Notes: a model not told the origin generated them from the letters alone. A stretch of DNA of 64,000 nucleotides from Uloborus plumipes (GCA_038373865.1 JAXGGA010000489.1:62001-126000); one strand, 5' to 3'; counted from the first letter of the stretch, positions 22,882 to 35,160 are shown. Numbers and translations: made by a program.

Positions 22882-25639
22882 TAGATATTTTAATAAAACT
22901 AGAAATACTTATGCAAATGATTAAAAAAATAGCAAAGAACGTACCTCCACCCAAAACCAGAATTTTGTTCATAAGACACAATTTTAGGAGTACATAAATC
23001 AATGTAGAGTTTTGTAACTGTTTTAGCATATATAATTGTCAAAATTGAAATATTGAAATGGTCAAGATTTATTCGTTATAAAAAAAATTCGAATATGAAT
23101 AACCAAAGAAACTTTTTAGAACTGGATCTGTATCCAGTATTTGGCTTATAAATATATACGTAATAGTTTACATCGCCTAAAGTTATATCTTTAATACTGC
23201 TTTCCTTTCTTTTTTTTCTTTTTCTTATTTTATTTTTTACAAAATATTAATTTTTTTTTTGAATTTTATTCCTGCTAGAAAAAAAAATGAAACGGGTCAT
23301 ATAAAAACGCTTTGGGTTGCAATGCTATAAATTTTTGCAAGCAGCTAAAATACAGTTCAGAACGTTAATTACAACGAAAACAAAGTAAAATTAGAAAATA
23401 AAAGTTTGACATGAGCTTTTTCATTTAGTTAGGCTTGTTACTAGTAGTTTTATAAATCAATTCGCTGAATAGGGTATTTTTTAAAAACTCATCCGTACAA
23501 ATATCTTGAGAATTTAATGATTCCTTTACAGGAAACGCAATATAGATGACACATCAGAAGTAGTGATATTACCTGCAAAATTTTAGCATTTAACCGAAGA
23601 GAAACTTCCAAATAAATGTTTTATATATACACTGCCCTGATTCAAAAAATCCCATAATTATCCCTATTTTCTACCTTCAACAAAAATGGTTATTTCGTCA
23701 TCCTTTGCAAATGGCTGTGAACACGGTCTCATGTTTCTCTTTATTACAGTCCTCAATAATTCACCCTATAAAATAATTCACTAATTAGATTGCAAGCGTC
23801 AACACAACAATACTAACTAATAATTACTTAAACCTAATTCTATCCCTCAAGGGAACTTGTTGCAGAACTAGTTGCGCCATTCTTCATCTATTTGAGATCA
23901 AATAATAAACGTCTAAATCTAAAATGATCTTGCATCACACATGATTTCTTTACTGCTGACGTTGAAATAAAAATAAATAGGTTTTAAATGTTTTTTTTTC
24001 TGACATCAGAGCTGGTTTTGGTCGGGGAATACTATATCATAGACAGATGTTCTATCTCCCGTCTAGACACCTTGCTCTCGTCTGCTTCATTAACTAAAAT
24101 GCCGTTATTATTTCTTTATTGGTATATTTTTTGGCAATGATATAACAATCATGCTGATAGCATTTTGTCTGTTGATGGTACCTATTCTTACTGTCATGGT
24201 TTGTCTAATGCCTTGTCTAGTATTTCCAAGTAAGAATGATTAATTGCTCGATCCATTTGCGTGTTTTCGTATATACACGTTTTTCGTATATGTTTGCACT
24301 TTATTCCTGAAATTTAAAACTTTGACTTTTAATTAAGTTACTGTATAGTAGTGGAGACAGCACTGATGCCACCGTATGTATGGAGTAAGGTTTCACAATT
24401 TTTACAGTGCATATTACTGGTTAACAAGTCCTCATAGACAACCCCCCATTTTTAAGTATTTTCTACAAAAATATTAAATTTGTTAGACTTTCATTTCTCG
24501 AGAAATTAAAGTTATTAAATATCAGCTTTTTTATTAAGTTTTCATAATCATAAAAATAACTTATAAAATTAATTAGCTTACTGCTGGGCTTTTATGCATT
24601 TAGTCTCGCCATATTGGCAATTCAAAGCATTCACCAAAATCGTTATATAATGTCTTTCCAATAGGAATACAAATGCAATTAAAGGAAAAGCCGAAATCCC
24701 CAGTCATTTCATTTCAACAATTGATGAACGAGGAATCCTTACACTTAATTAATTCTTACGTATAAATCCTTTTCCTTATAAGTCGAAAAAGTATGGATTA
24801 TGCTGTATTCGGTTTGCATGATATCGCATCCCTTGCCGATTTTCGTGCTGTTTCATATGAGAAGGGTTTCAGATGGTCTTTTAGAGTATTTTGATTTTTT
24901 TAAGTATCTATGTCTTCTATAATTACGCTAAGTATTTATAATTAGGGTTGCCATAAAGATTTTTGAAGAATTCAAGCCATCAGGATTTTTGATTAAAGTT
25001 ATAAACTTCCTAAGACCATAAAAATGAGAATTATTCTTCACTTTTCTGTGAGTTATTAATGTAATTCGTTAGTGATTTATTTTATGATAACAAATACTAA
25101 AACTGAGCATTTAAAATTTACTATTCTTAAACATTATTTAAAAAACGGTGCAAAAATTGTCCACTGCAAAATAAGAATAATAATAATAATCTCTAGACTT
25201 TTAACAATGATACAGACAGTAAAACAGAGAGAGAGAGATTAAATTTGTAAAACTTAAAGAGAAGTATAACACACAGGGTTTGAACGGATCTTTTTTTTTT
25301 AGTTTTTTTTTTTTTTTAATTCTAAGCATGTTTATTCTAAATAGTTTACCCGAAAAACTATATTTTATTGAAAATGTTATGGTTTATCAGTTACGTAAAA
25401 GATGCATCTTTCCTTATGAATAAACCTAAAACCCAAGAAATTCCAGCAACAAGGTTTTCAATCCACATGATTTTTTGAAACAATCATCATTTTAAAATCT
25501 CATAAATACGTGGTTTTAGTACAGTTGCTTGAGTAGCGTTAATTTACAATATTCTTTGATTTCTTAGTCATGGCTTTTGTTTTCTTTCTTTGTTCCTTCA
25601 ACATAAAGTGTTTTTATTTTTTTCACTCAGCTTTTTTCT
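22882..25639. other. Long AT-rich non-coding stretch
   Basis: No gene, RNA or element end could be supported. Poly-T/A runs lie near 23205-23260 and 25280-25320, and a short (GA)n near 25220-25235. Confidence 0.5.
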
Positions 25640-25905
25640 TTTCTAGTTCCTTTTCAACTGGAGTGTTGGTTCGGATTGTATAGTGTATCCTTTGTTTTCT
25701 CTGGTTGTCCGTTTCCATGGCCCTGCTTTTGGAAAAGGCTGAATGTCTTTAGGGGTCACAAGTAAACATGTTTTGGAGGAACCGGTTGCTTTAGTGGGGA
25801 TACCCCAAGCTGACTCTGCCAACTAGCCTCAAAGGCATTTTCTGGAAAACATGGCGGCCCTAATACAAATCCCCATAATACAAACGACTAGGAATCCAGT
25901 AACTG
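25640..25905 (-). pseudogene. C-terminal relic of a pogo/Tigger-type (CENP-B-like) transposase
   Basis: On the minus strand one frame (about 25822 to 25648) reads ESAWGIPTKATGSSK, then LVTPKDIQPFPKAGPWKRTT and ends with a stop. The phrase 'TPxDIxPFPKAxxxKR' followed by a basic stretch is characteristic of the C-terminal tail of pogo-like transposases. Just upstream, in the neighbouring frame, FPENAFEASWQSQ resembles the 'F-N-x-x-x-F-x-x-x-x-F' segment that precedes that tail. The two parts are joined only through a frameshift near 25820. GC content is higher than the surroundings, as in other coding remnants of this window. The catalytic DDE core is not recognisable upstream. I did not find the element's terminal repeats. 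Confidence 0.5.
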
Positions 25906-26230
25906 CAACAATCCCCAGGCTATTAGTCACTGTGTCCACCATAAACTTGGAGTACTTGAACAAAAATGCTAAGGGTACTGAAAAACGAAAAACAAATCGG
26001 AAAAGAAAAAAAAAATACTCACAAGCAAGAAAAACACAAAATAATCCATATTCTTCAAACACAAGCTAGCTAGACACTAAAACTGTTGTAGATAATGCAG
26101 AAGATTGCCGAGTATGTCTCTTCACGACTGCAGTACTGTGGGCACTGTGTACCGGAAAGAAAAGGCACAGTGCCAACGTACCCCTTATGCCAAATAGTCC
26201 CGGTCTCCCATATACTGCAAAAAGAACATT
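25906..26230 (-). other. GC-richer patch upstream of the pogo-like relic
   Basis: The minus strand has an open frame of 77 codons (26062-25829, GTG start) with a hydrophobic C-terminal stretch, and another frame over 26215-26087 with several Cys (GTQCPQYCSREETYSAIFC). A pyrimidine-rich tract ending in CAG sits at 25978-25980 (minus sense), and a GTGAGT at 26022-26017, only 45 nt apart. This may be more of the decayed transposase, or a chance pair of splice-like signals. I do not call a gene. Confidence 0.25.
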
Positions 26231-27611
26231 AATTTTTTTATAGAGTAGTAGCTTGTTGCAATAAAGTGCCTCTCATTATATCCATACCATTAGAGCCATT
26301 TATAAGAATACTAGCCAACTAAATAGCCCTTGTCAAATTACTGCTTTTTTCCCTTCGCAGGGACTAACTAAATTTATTGCGCAGGAAAGAAAACGTGACA
26401 TATTGCATGTCTTATTTAATGGTGTTCCATAGGAAACACTTGTTTGAATGTTCCATGTAGTAAAACACTGATTTCGATTTGGAAAAGATTACCTTTGAAA
26501 TATAGACAACTCTTCTAAATTTAATTGCTGCTGTTCATTAACATTTTTGAACTATTAAATGTTTTTGTTTTAGTTTGAGATAATTCTTTTTTCTAAAGTT
26601 TTTTTTTCTCATTTTAATTACTTTTATGCTAGTGTATTAACATAATGATTCAAAATGTGTCAGTTTTATTTCTCAATAAATTACAGCTTATTTCATTAAA
26701 GCAAAAGAAACTTAACCTATAGGCTTGTATGTCACGCCAAGTAAAATGTCTCAGTCATTAGTGTTAATAATTACACTCACACAGTGCATTGATAATAATT
26801 TGTTCAAAGGTAGTAGTTTGCAAAGAAAGGTTAGGAATAACGAATAGTAATTTTCTACCGATTTCTACCAATAATTAGGATTTTAAAGGAAGCCGAAAGG
26901 GCAGGGTGCTATTTTTTCTCATATGATACTTTTAAAATCGAAAAATGAACAATGATCATTACAATGTTCGGCTGCTGATTAGAACAGGAAAAGAAATCTC
27001 AAGGCTATTAACGTTGATTGAGGTCATATAGGGCTTCTGTTGAAACACCCGGGGGGGGGGGAGGCAAATGAACTCGACAAACAAGTTATATACTTTTCTT
27101 CATTAATGTGTTATTTGCCTTTTTGATGACGCAACAGGGAGATATATACCTCATTAGACGAAATAACTTAATACTTGTTCGGTTAATTGTGCAATGCGCA
27201 ATCAAAGATGCAATGGTTGCGGAAAGTTTTAGGTACAGAATACTGTAAAAGATATAAGTGTAAGAAAAAAATCAAGTAAAATCTCATTTCTATATTTAAA
27301 GTTGATTTTAATTTTTATCATAAAATACTTTGCATTAATGTAAAAAACTATTACCACTTTTCTCAGTTATGTTAACTTTTAAATGTTATTTTAAGTGGAG
27401 CCTATATCCTGGTTTAGTGGGACGAATTTGCTTGGCTAATTGCCTGAAGGTAATTCACCTCACAGAGAAAATTTCGTTTTTTATTAATAAGAAATTTATT
27501 CCGTATTTTCTGGCGCTGGTCGGTTTAACACAGTGCCTAGACCTACGTTAAGAATAGTATTAGACATTATTTTCTACTTTTTTCATTAATACAAAAGTTT
27601 TTATTAATTTA
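26231..27611. other. AT-rich non-coding stretch
   Basis: No supported feature apart from a G-run at about 27050-27061. Confidence 0.5.
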
Positions 27612-27656
27612 ACTGCCCCTCCTCTTAGGTGGGGCATGGTACCACGTCTTACCCGA
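27612..27656 (-). repeat. Solo pogo-type terminal sequence
   Basis: In reverse complement it reads GGGTAAGACGTGGTACC and ATGCCCCACC, resembling the 'GGGGTAAGAC...' tips of pogo-like elements elsewhere in this window (43721, 50453). No partner tip was found nearby. Confidence 0.3.
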
Positions 27657-28811
27657 AGTTAATATTTATCTAAAGTTAATAGTATTTTAATGCGTCTCAT
27701 TTGATATTTTCTCTCTGTTTTTTTTTATTTCTTTAATGTTGTTTAAAAACAACAAAGTAACCACTAAGTGTCCATTTAAAAAGCTACGTATTAAAATTAT
27801 TGTAGAAAATATATCTCTCTTACACTAATTACTAACTGTCATACTCAATCTGTATAAATAATAATAACTTGTTATTAGACAGTTTTCTTGCATTTTTCTT
27901 TGGTTAGAGTTATATATTATTAAAAATAACTATAGTTGAAACGATGAATATGTATTATTAACTACAATATATGCAGTACGAGCTATTGAAAGTACAATTA
28001 ATAAATAAATAAATGACATGATAAAGCAATATTGACTGAAAATCAATATTATACCTTATCAGACATCCAAGTGTCATCAAATATCACTAAACATTGCTCA
28101 TGATTTGTTATGGATAACTTACTGTGCGGCGTGCGGCAACATGTCAGATTGCAAAAGTGCAGAAACATGGTAGGGTCGTTTGCTACAAAACGGTTAGTTG
28201 TTATAATAAGAATACAGTATATACTTGATTGTCACCAGACATCAAAAAATATACATTTAATAAGTATAAAAAGTCTAAAAAACACAGCACGTTATTATTA
28301 TTAAAATAATACATGCATGACAGTTTTAATTAACACAATATGTTGCACCTGAAACACTATTCCAAGCTAAGAAACTTGTTCCCTAATCATTGTTCCCGAC
28401 TCGTTCAAGTTTAAAAACAGAAAAAAGAAAAACTTGAAATACAATAGATTTCCTCCCTTCTTCCCCATTTCTTATGTGACTGAAAAAGCAAGAACCGAAA
28501 ATGTGAAAGACAAACATAAGACAAGTTCTAAGCTGAAAGTTAAACCATTTATCTTCCCCAATAATCCAAGTAACACAATAAAAGGCACTCTTTCCACTAG
28601 CATGCGCCTCTCTACATTTGCCGTAAATTTAATTTGCGAAAGTGAGGATGAGAAATGACACACTTTGTGTCATCAATAAGAAGGGAATGCCACTTACTAA
28701 CTGATGTTCTTTAATAAGATTCCCAATACTATTGAGAAACATTTAACAGAGGTGAAAAATATAATAGGTGAAATATATATGAACTTCTATCTAGTCAAGC
28801 TTCATGTGACA
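27657..28811. other. AT-rich non-coding stretch
   Basis: No supported gene. The frame at 28434-28658 lies in a less AT-rich patch but shows no domain. Confidence 0.5.
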
Positions 28812-28945
28812 TACACTGTGAAAATAAATGTTATTATTACTGTATAACACAGCTATTTTTATCGTAATAAACTGTAAAAAATACTAATTTTACAGTAATA
28901 AACTAAATTTTTACTTTTACAGTACTAAACTGTAAATTGCTCATT
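28812..28945. repeat. Short repeat with ACTGT / ACAGT motifs
   Basis: It begins 'tacactgtgaaaata' and carries 'cgtaataaactgtaaaa', 'tttacagtaataaac' and 'tttacagtactaaactgtaaa'. It shares 'acagtaataaac' and the ACTGTAAA hairpin style with 16796-16935. Confidence 0.45.
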
Positions 28946-29907
28946 ATGCTTTCCCCTACAGACATATACCACTAGTTTAGTGAAAATGAAGTAATTATTA
29001 GTAGTTAATTAATAACTAATTGAATAAAAACATTTTATCATTGAAAACAAAATACTTTTAGTGTGAAAAGTTCCTCAACACAAACCTTACTTTTCTTACT
29101 TCAACCTCCCGGAGTAAAATAGTATCATAAAACTTTTTGTATCAAAACAGGAAGATATATATTCTAATGAATTTATCAACCTAATGGTTTTCTTTTCTTT
29201 TTAATTAACGTTTGTAAAAACTGCCTATTTATGTAAAGGCAAGTTCAAAGTAAAAGCTTTATTAAACAATGTATATAACTTTAGTGCGTAAAAGCTTATA
29301 CATTACAGAGTGTCGTAATTAATAAATATCCCTTTGTTTTCTTGCTATCATTTTCTAAATATAGGTTCATCAAAATTCCCCCTTCATTAAAGCAATCTTT
29401 ATGTGTTCCGCTGCAGTTTAGTAAAATTAGTTTTAAAAAACTGAAAGCTCTTATTACAACAAAGCCTGCTTTTACGGGAAAAAAAGAGAGATTCTAATGA
29501 GTAAATAATTTAGAAAAAAAAGTTGACATTTTTTTTTCTGGTAAGAGCAAAAAAAAAATTTTAATCCTTTTTTATGTGTCATAGGCGTGCTCGATAATTT
29601 TTTTTTTAAACACAGATGTATTTATAAATAATAGAAGTTAACCGAAATTATACAATCGTTTTTGGGGAAAAAATCCCAATTACTTAATTTTAATATTGTT
29701 ATTCAATAAAAGCCTTGTATTGTAAAAACAATATGAGCTTATTAATTGCGTCGATTGTCAGAAAAGCGATTCATACTAAAAGTCATAGATTGCACACATA
29801 AATTAGCAAATTCTGCATCAATCAATGATAAAATGACTCTTACTTATTTACAATCAAAAACCTTACTAAGATCACACGTATCCAAGAAACATTATAGGGG
29901 TATACGC
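28946..29907. other. AT-rich non-coding stretch
   Basis: No supported feature before the 16-nt array begins. Confidence 0.5.
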
Positions 29908-30430
29908 CCAAAATGTCGCGGCCGAAATGTCGTGGGCCGAAATGTCGCGGCCAAAATGTGGCTGGGAAAAAATGTCGCGGGCCAAAATGTCGCGGGTCAA
30001 AATGTCGCCGGTCCAAAATGTCGCCGGGCCAAAATGTCGCGGTCTAAAATGTCGCTGGTCAAAATGTCGCCGGTCCAAAATGTCGCCGGGCCAAAATGTC
30101 GCGGTCTAAAATGTCGCTGATCAAAATGTCGCCGTTCCAAAATGTCGCGGTCCAAAATGTCGCGAGCAAAAATGTCGAAGGTCCAAAATGTCGTGGGCCA
30201 AAATGTCGCCGGTCCAAAATGTCGTGTGTCCTAAATGTCGCCGGTCCAAAATGTCGCGTGTCCGAAATGTCGCCGGTCCAAAATGTCGCGTGTCCAAAAT
30301 GTCGCGTGTCCAAAATGTCGCCGGTCAAAAATGTCGCGTGTCCAAAATGTCGCCGGTCAAAAATGTCGCGTGTCCAAAATGTCGCCGGTCAAAAATGTCG
30401 CCAGTTCAAATGTCGTCAGACAAAAATGTA
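29908..30430 (+). repeat. Left array, unit CCAAAATGTCGCCGGT (about 16 nt)
   Basis: More than 30 successive units of the form 'CCAAAATGTCG' plus five variable bases (CCGGT, CGTGT, CGGGC). Periodicity is 14-17 nt. Blocks of two or three units are themselves repeated, for example the alternating CCGGT/CGTGT pairs at about 30230-30400. All overlapping long frames here (repeating 'KMSPVQNVAGPKCRR') are translations of the repeat, not genes. Confidence 0.95.
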
Positions 30431-31949
30431 GAAGATCCGACATTGATAGTACCAAAAATTAAATTATATGAAAAGGCTTTTTTACACCAAATTAGCAAAA
30501 GATTGCTAATTGCTGTTGATGAACGTGTGCGTTAATGATAGAATGGACTAAAATTTTTGAAAAATACTAAAAAAAAAAAAATACCCTTTCGGCTTGTAAC
30601 TGTTTCGAGCGTTTTCCAAGAAACAAATAGTTATCAAACAAGCGTCCGTTATTTATTTACAATAGCTTATTTCACCGTGACTCGCTATCTACCAACTTAA
30701 AAACGAATAGATTAGCAGCTCAAGCCAAGTTTAATTGATATCGAAAGGAAAATTTATGTGTTAAAAAAGAAGTTGAAGAAATGTGAAATGAATAAGACAG
30801 ATATACAATGTTTGACATTTGTTTTTGTTAAAATTTCTTACATGATCGAAAGCAAGTCTATATAATTTAAGTGATAGAGGTGTTTTTATTTTTTTCTTCA
30901 TAAAATGTGTAAAAGAAAGTATTGGATCAGTGAAAAATTGTCAATTTGGAAGAATTTATACGTTCTGATGTGTGCTGAATTCAATTTTATCGTTTATTTT
31001 TTTGGGGCGACTCTACCACAAAACTTACTGCGTAAATTGGAATGAAATTCGGTACATACATATACCAACGAATATGTGGTTCAGTGCTGATTGGTTTTTG
31101 CCGCTAGTTCTTCCAAGTTTTTACATGCAAGAATGTAATGGAACGTTTTCAGCATAGCGTGATTACTATGTCTGAAGAAAGTTCAGACGAAATCAAATAA
31201 AAATTGGCTCATAAGAAGCCTTCAGAAGATACGCCACATCATCGAGGAAGCAGAGCAATTGAACTTTTTATTTTTCATTATTTGTGAGTGATGTATATCA
31301 AGAAGTAATGCAAGTATTCAGACAAAATTTTGTTTGTAGAAGAATCTTAAACGTAGAGATGCTTATTCATTTCTGGCGTTAATCAGCTCAGACATAGTAC
31401 TGTACCTTCGTTACAATCAGTATTTAAATGTGGAGTTGAATATAATACCATTTTTTCTCTTGAAATTTCACCTCCCCTTCCACCACTTAGTTGTTACAAA
31501 GAAAGCAATAATTACATGAACTAATTTGATTTCAAACGTCCCCAATAACTCTTAAAGAAAATGTTCTAGAAGAAAATTGCCGGCTACGCGTTGATTAAAC
31601 GGTATTCCGTTTTTGCAAAAGGCAAAAAAAAAGCCTTTACAGCAAATTTATTTGTTTAATTTCTTAGTGTGAAAAAAAGAAATAATCCTAAATATACTTT
31701 AAAAAAAAACTAAAAAATACGCTTTTAGAGTAAATCAAATTCAAAAGAAGATTTTGAAAACTGTTGAATATCCGCTAAGTTTACTTGCACTTATAATATG
31801 CATTTTGTGGACGATCGATGCCCTACTCAGAACTAATGGCAAATGCACTTATTATGCATCAACATGCAATATAGTTTAGCCTTTAGTAATAATAATGGTT
31901 TTAACATATTACTTTTACGTTTGTAAAGAACGTGAATTTTATCTTTGAC
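30431..31949. other. Interior of the composite element, left part
   Basis: AT-rich, with no recognisable domain on either strand. Confidence 0.5.
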
Positions 31950-32586
31950 TCACAAGGGGACCTTACAGGTTATCACTCACCGATTTTGATGAGTTTTATA
32001 TATTATGTAGAGGGACCCACCCTAAGTATTTTAGCAAAAATATATTCCTTAGTTTTTGAGATATAACGATCCAAAGTTCAGCTCGAAGTTGTTACAGAGG
32101 TACGGTTGAGCAGTGGGCACAACAGCGGCCGTAGCCCAGTGAGCAAGGTCCCCCACTCCGACCGCTGGAGGTCTGGGGATCGAGTCCCGTGAATTAACAA
32201 TATTAAAAATTGAAAAAAAAAAATATTTTCTAAATGAATAAATAAATAAAATAAAAATGAATAATTAAACGATTTTCCATTATCTATCGAAATTTTTTCG
32301 ATATTAAAGAAAAAAAAAAAAAAAAAACGTCACGGGACTCGATCCCCAGACCTCCAGCGGTCGAAGTGGGGGACCTTGCTCACTGGGCTACGGCCGCTGT
32401 TGTGACCACTGCTCAACCGTACCTCTATAATAACTTCGAGCTGAACTTTGGATCGTCGTTATATCTCGGAAACTAAGGCGCATTGGAGCATACCCTTTTG
32501 CTAAAATACTTAGGGTGGGTCCCTCTACATAATATATAAAACTCATCAAAATCGGTGAGTGACAACCTGTAAGGTCCCCTTGTCAG
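31950..32586. mobile_element. Palindromic element with two inverted tRNA-like heads
   Basis: The left arm (31950-32191) is repeated inverted at 32331-32586, sharing 'caaggggacctta', 'ttttatatattatgtagaggg', 'ttagggtgggtcc' (inverted) and the tRNA-like block. The tRNA-like block (32125-32191 and inverted 32331-32397) has a box-A-like TAGCCCAGTGAG and the box-B match GGATCGAGTCC. The loop (32192-32330) is AT-rich with an A-run beside each tRNA-like copy. It may be two SINE-like copies in head-to-head orientation or one foldback carrying a captured tRNA-like sequence. Confidence 0.7.
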
Positions 32587-32939
32587 AGTTACATACCTAC
32601 AAACAAACAAACAAAAAACAAACAAACCCACATGTGAAACTAATAAAAGCGTATTAAAAAGGAAGAAATTTAGCGTCCCTGGGCCCTAGTACAGCCCGAA
32701 TAAACTATAGCATTATTTTGGTACTTAAATAATTTAAGCGTTAGAAGAAATCAATTTAGTTACATTTTTGTTAATAAATTAAGCTAATTTTATAAACTGT
32801 TACGTTTAAAAAAAGTTACTAAACAGGTGTATTTATCATATCGTGATAAGCTTATTAGTAAAATTGAGCTACATAATTAAGCTGCATTGAATTTGTGAAT
32901 TGCTGGAAACATTAAATCTGTACTATGCACTTAGTGTCA
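32587..32939. other. Interior of the composite element, right part
   Basis: AT-rich, with a short (AAAC)n tract near 32604-32628 and no gene. Confidence 0.5.
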
Positions 32940-33558
32940 TTTAGGAACGGCTATATTTTGGACTGGAAACATTTTGGACCGGCGGCCTTTCGGACCGGCG
33001 TTATTTTGGACCGGCGACATTTTGGCCCGGCGACCTTTTTGACCGGCGACCTTTTGGCCCGGCGACATTTTGGACTGGCGACATTTTGGACCGGCGACAT
33101 TCTGGCCCGGCGACATTTTTGACTGGCGACATTTTGGCCCGGCGACATTTTTGACTGGCGACATTTTGGACCGGCGACATTCTGGCCCGGCGACATTTTT
33201 GACTGGCGACATTTTGGCCCGGCGACATTTTTGACCGGCGACATTTTGGCCTGGCGACATTTTTGACCGGCGACATTCTGGCCCGGCGACATTTTGGCCC
33301 GCGACATTTTGGGCAGACGATATTTTGGACCGGCGACATTTTGGCCCGCGACATTTTAACCCGCGACATTTCGGCTCGGCGACATTTTGGACCGGCGACA
33401 TTTTGGCCCGCGACATTTTGGCCCGCGACATTTTGGCTCGGCGACATTTTGGACCGGCGACATTTTGGCCCGCGACATTTTAGCCCGCGACATTTTGGCT
33501 CGGCGACATTTTTGCCGCGACATTTTGGCCCGCGACATTTCGGCCGCGACATTTTGAC
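32940..33558 (-). repeat. Right array, inverted copy of the 16-nt unit
   Basis: Units read CGACATTTTGGACCGG on the plus strand, the reverse complement of the left array. The inner edge (32940-33010) is more diverged than the outer edge. Longer frames on either strand are translations of the repeat. Confidence 0.95.
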
Positions 33559-33828
33559 CCCAAACCCATTATGGGTGCTTTGTTGTTAAAGAGGGGTTTT
33601 GAAGAAAAGCATTTTCTGCATTGCTTCAAAATTAAGTAAACACGATTTCACCCGACTATTCATCTAAAACTAAAAATAAAAGCTCTCAAAATACTTATTC
33701 TTTGGAAAGTCATACGTCTTCTAAGAAACATCTCGATTTAAGTCCAAAGAACGAGTACAATCAAGGAAAGTGATGTACGATTGAAATTCGCATTTATTTT
33801 GGCATTGCACATGGTACAATGGCACCTG
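33559..33828. other. Non-coding gap
   Basis: No feature seen between the array and the Tc1 relic. Confidence 0.5.
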
Positions 33829-34034
33829 GTACCCTTGTGCAAATTAATTGAAACAAAGATTTATTTTCTTAAATTTTGAAATTAATCCTAGTATGTTTCA
33901 CTAATCATACTAGAAGTAGTAAAAATATGAACGAGATGAATAAATCCTTCTCCTATAATCAATTTTCACAAATCAGAGGGGTTCTAGGAGCGCACGTGCA
34001 GGAACTTCCGTAGATTAAAACTGCATCTATAATC

Positions 34035-34930
34035 ATGTCAGTTGAGATTTCACTGTTGTCAGCTATAAATGTGACACCACGAAATCGCACGAAGATTGTT
34101 ACTCTCTCCAAACATATGCCAAAGACTTTTAAAGGGATTTCGAAGATAGTTGACGTTAGTATTGCAAATGTGAGCCGTGTTATGAAACAAAGTAGAGAAA
34201 CAGAATCCATATCGCCAAAGAGGAGAGGGAAATGTTCCCAGAAATTAAAAACAACACCAAGAGATGACTCTTTTCTACTTATGCTAAGTAAAAAGACTTG
34301 TGCAGCACTTAATAGAGATTTAAACAGGTATGGAATAAATATGAGCTCATTTACTGTTCGGAAACACCTTATTGCAGCCGGTCGGCTAGCATATTGGCAA
34401 ATGAAGAAACAACTTCTGATCAAACCATTGAAGAAAACGTGCTATTTGTGGGTATTAAAAAGTAAGAATTGAGCAGTTAAAATGAGAGGAAAGAACTATT
34501 TTGTGACATACTTCATTTCATTATAAAAGGCTAACGAACGGAGATCTGAAGTTAAAAGAATTCCGGACTGCATCATGAACCGATTTGTTTACACCCTTAA
34601 AAGAAGATGGTTGGGGGTTTTTTCTATTAAAATGAGGTTGGTTCTTTGCAGTCTGCTGAGGGTATGATGCGTTCTGAGCAGTCTATTATAATTTCGATAC
34701 AAAATGCTTTACCAGTATTGAAGAAACGATGCGTAGTAGGAATGGAGATTTTCCAGCCGGATTTAGCCCTTTGCTATACGCCCAAAAATACCAGGAAATT
34801 CATGTCTGAGAACCAATTGGAGACAATGGAGGACTTGGGAACTCTCCTGGTATCAATCCAGTCGAGAATCGTTGGGCTATATGCACGAATCGCCCTATTG
34901 CATAAGGGCTGTTCAACCATGTAGAAGCTA
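34035..34930 (+). pseudogene. Tc1-like transposase, frameshifted and decayed
   Basis: The first open segment (34035-34472) has the N-terminal DNA-binding pattern of Tc1: a helix-turn-helix around KGISKIVDVSIANVSRVMKQ, a 'SPKRRGKCSQK' stretch in the position of the GRPR hook, and a second helical block ending 'SSFTVRKHLIAAGRLA'. After about 34490 the frame is lost. Near 34750-34830 it resumes as FQPDLALCYTPKNTRKF then MSENQLE, the decayed form of the 'QQDxAPCHTSKKVxxFMxExxxE' region around the second catalytic Asp. One frame over, at about 34834-34880, GNSPGINPVENRWA matches the SPDLNPIENLW box with the third catalytic residue, Glu, retained. The part with the first catalytic Asp (about 34500-34700) is unrecognisable. 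The protein is not functional. Confidence 0.8.
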
Positions 34931-35160
34931 ATCACTGCGCTACTGTGATTAGCTTCATGTCTGGTACAAGACACAAATATTACAAATGAGGGTAAAAAAT
35001 TGTTGGATTCCATACCTAATCGTGTCCAAATATTAATAACGAGTTGTTGAAATCCTATTATGTTGTAAAATCTCTTGACTTTACATAAATTCGGATAAAA
35101 CCGTATTTCCTATTAGTTTTCTCAATTTTTCGAGTTTGTTCCAATTAATTTGCACAATGG

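Larger units (their letters stand above)
29908..33558. mobile_element. Composite foldback element with arrays of a 16-nt unit as inverted ends
   Basis: The left array (29908-30430) and right array (32940-33558) consist of the same short unit in opposite orientation, enclosing about 2.5 kb. The outermost array sequence is shared, AAATGTCGCGGCCGAAATG at the left tip and its reverse complement at the right tip. This is the architecture of Drosophila FB (foldback) elements, whose inverted arms are built of short tandem repeats. The interior contains a second palindrome with tRNA-like sequences (31950-32586) and no recognisable transposase. Sequences just outside ('cattataggg' at left, 'cattatggg' at right) are similar and might be a diverged target duplication. 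Confidence 0.65.

Noticed and set aside
29908..30430. CRISPR-like array
   Set aside because: The units are contiguous with no unique spacers of constant length, and the setting is eukaryotic.
29746..30535. Long overlapping reading frames rich in KMSPVQNVAGPKCRR-type repeats
   Set aside because: They are translations of the 16-nt array in several frames and both strands. The mirrored frames at 32925-33589 have the same cause.
34646..35013. Frames on both strands over the Tc1 relic taken as separate genes
   Set aside because: The plus strand is the decayed transposase read with frameshifts, and the minus frame is its shadow.
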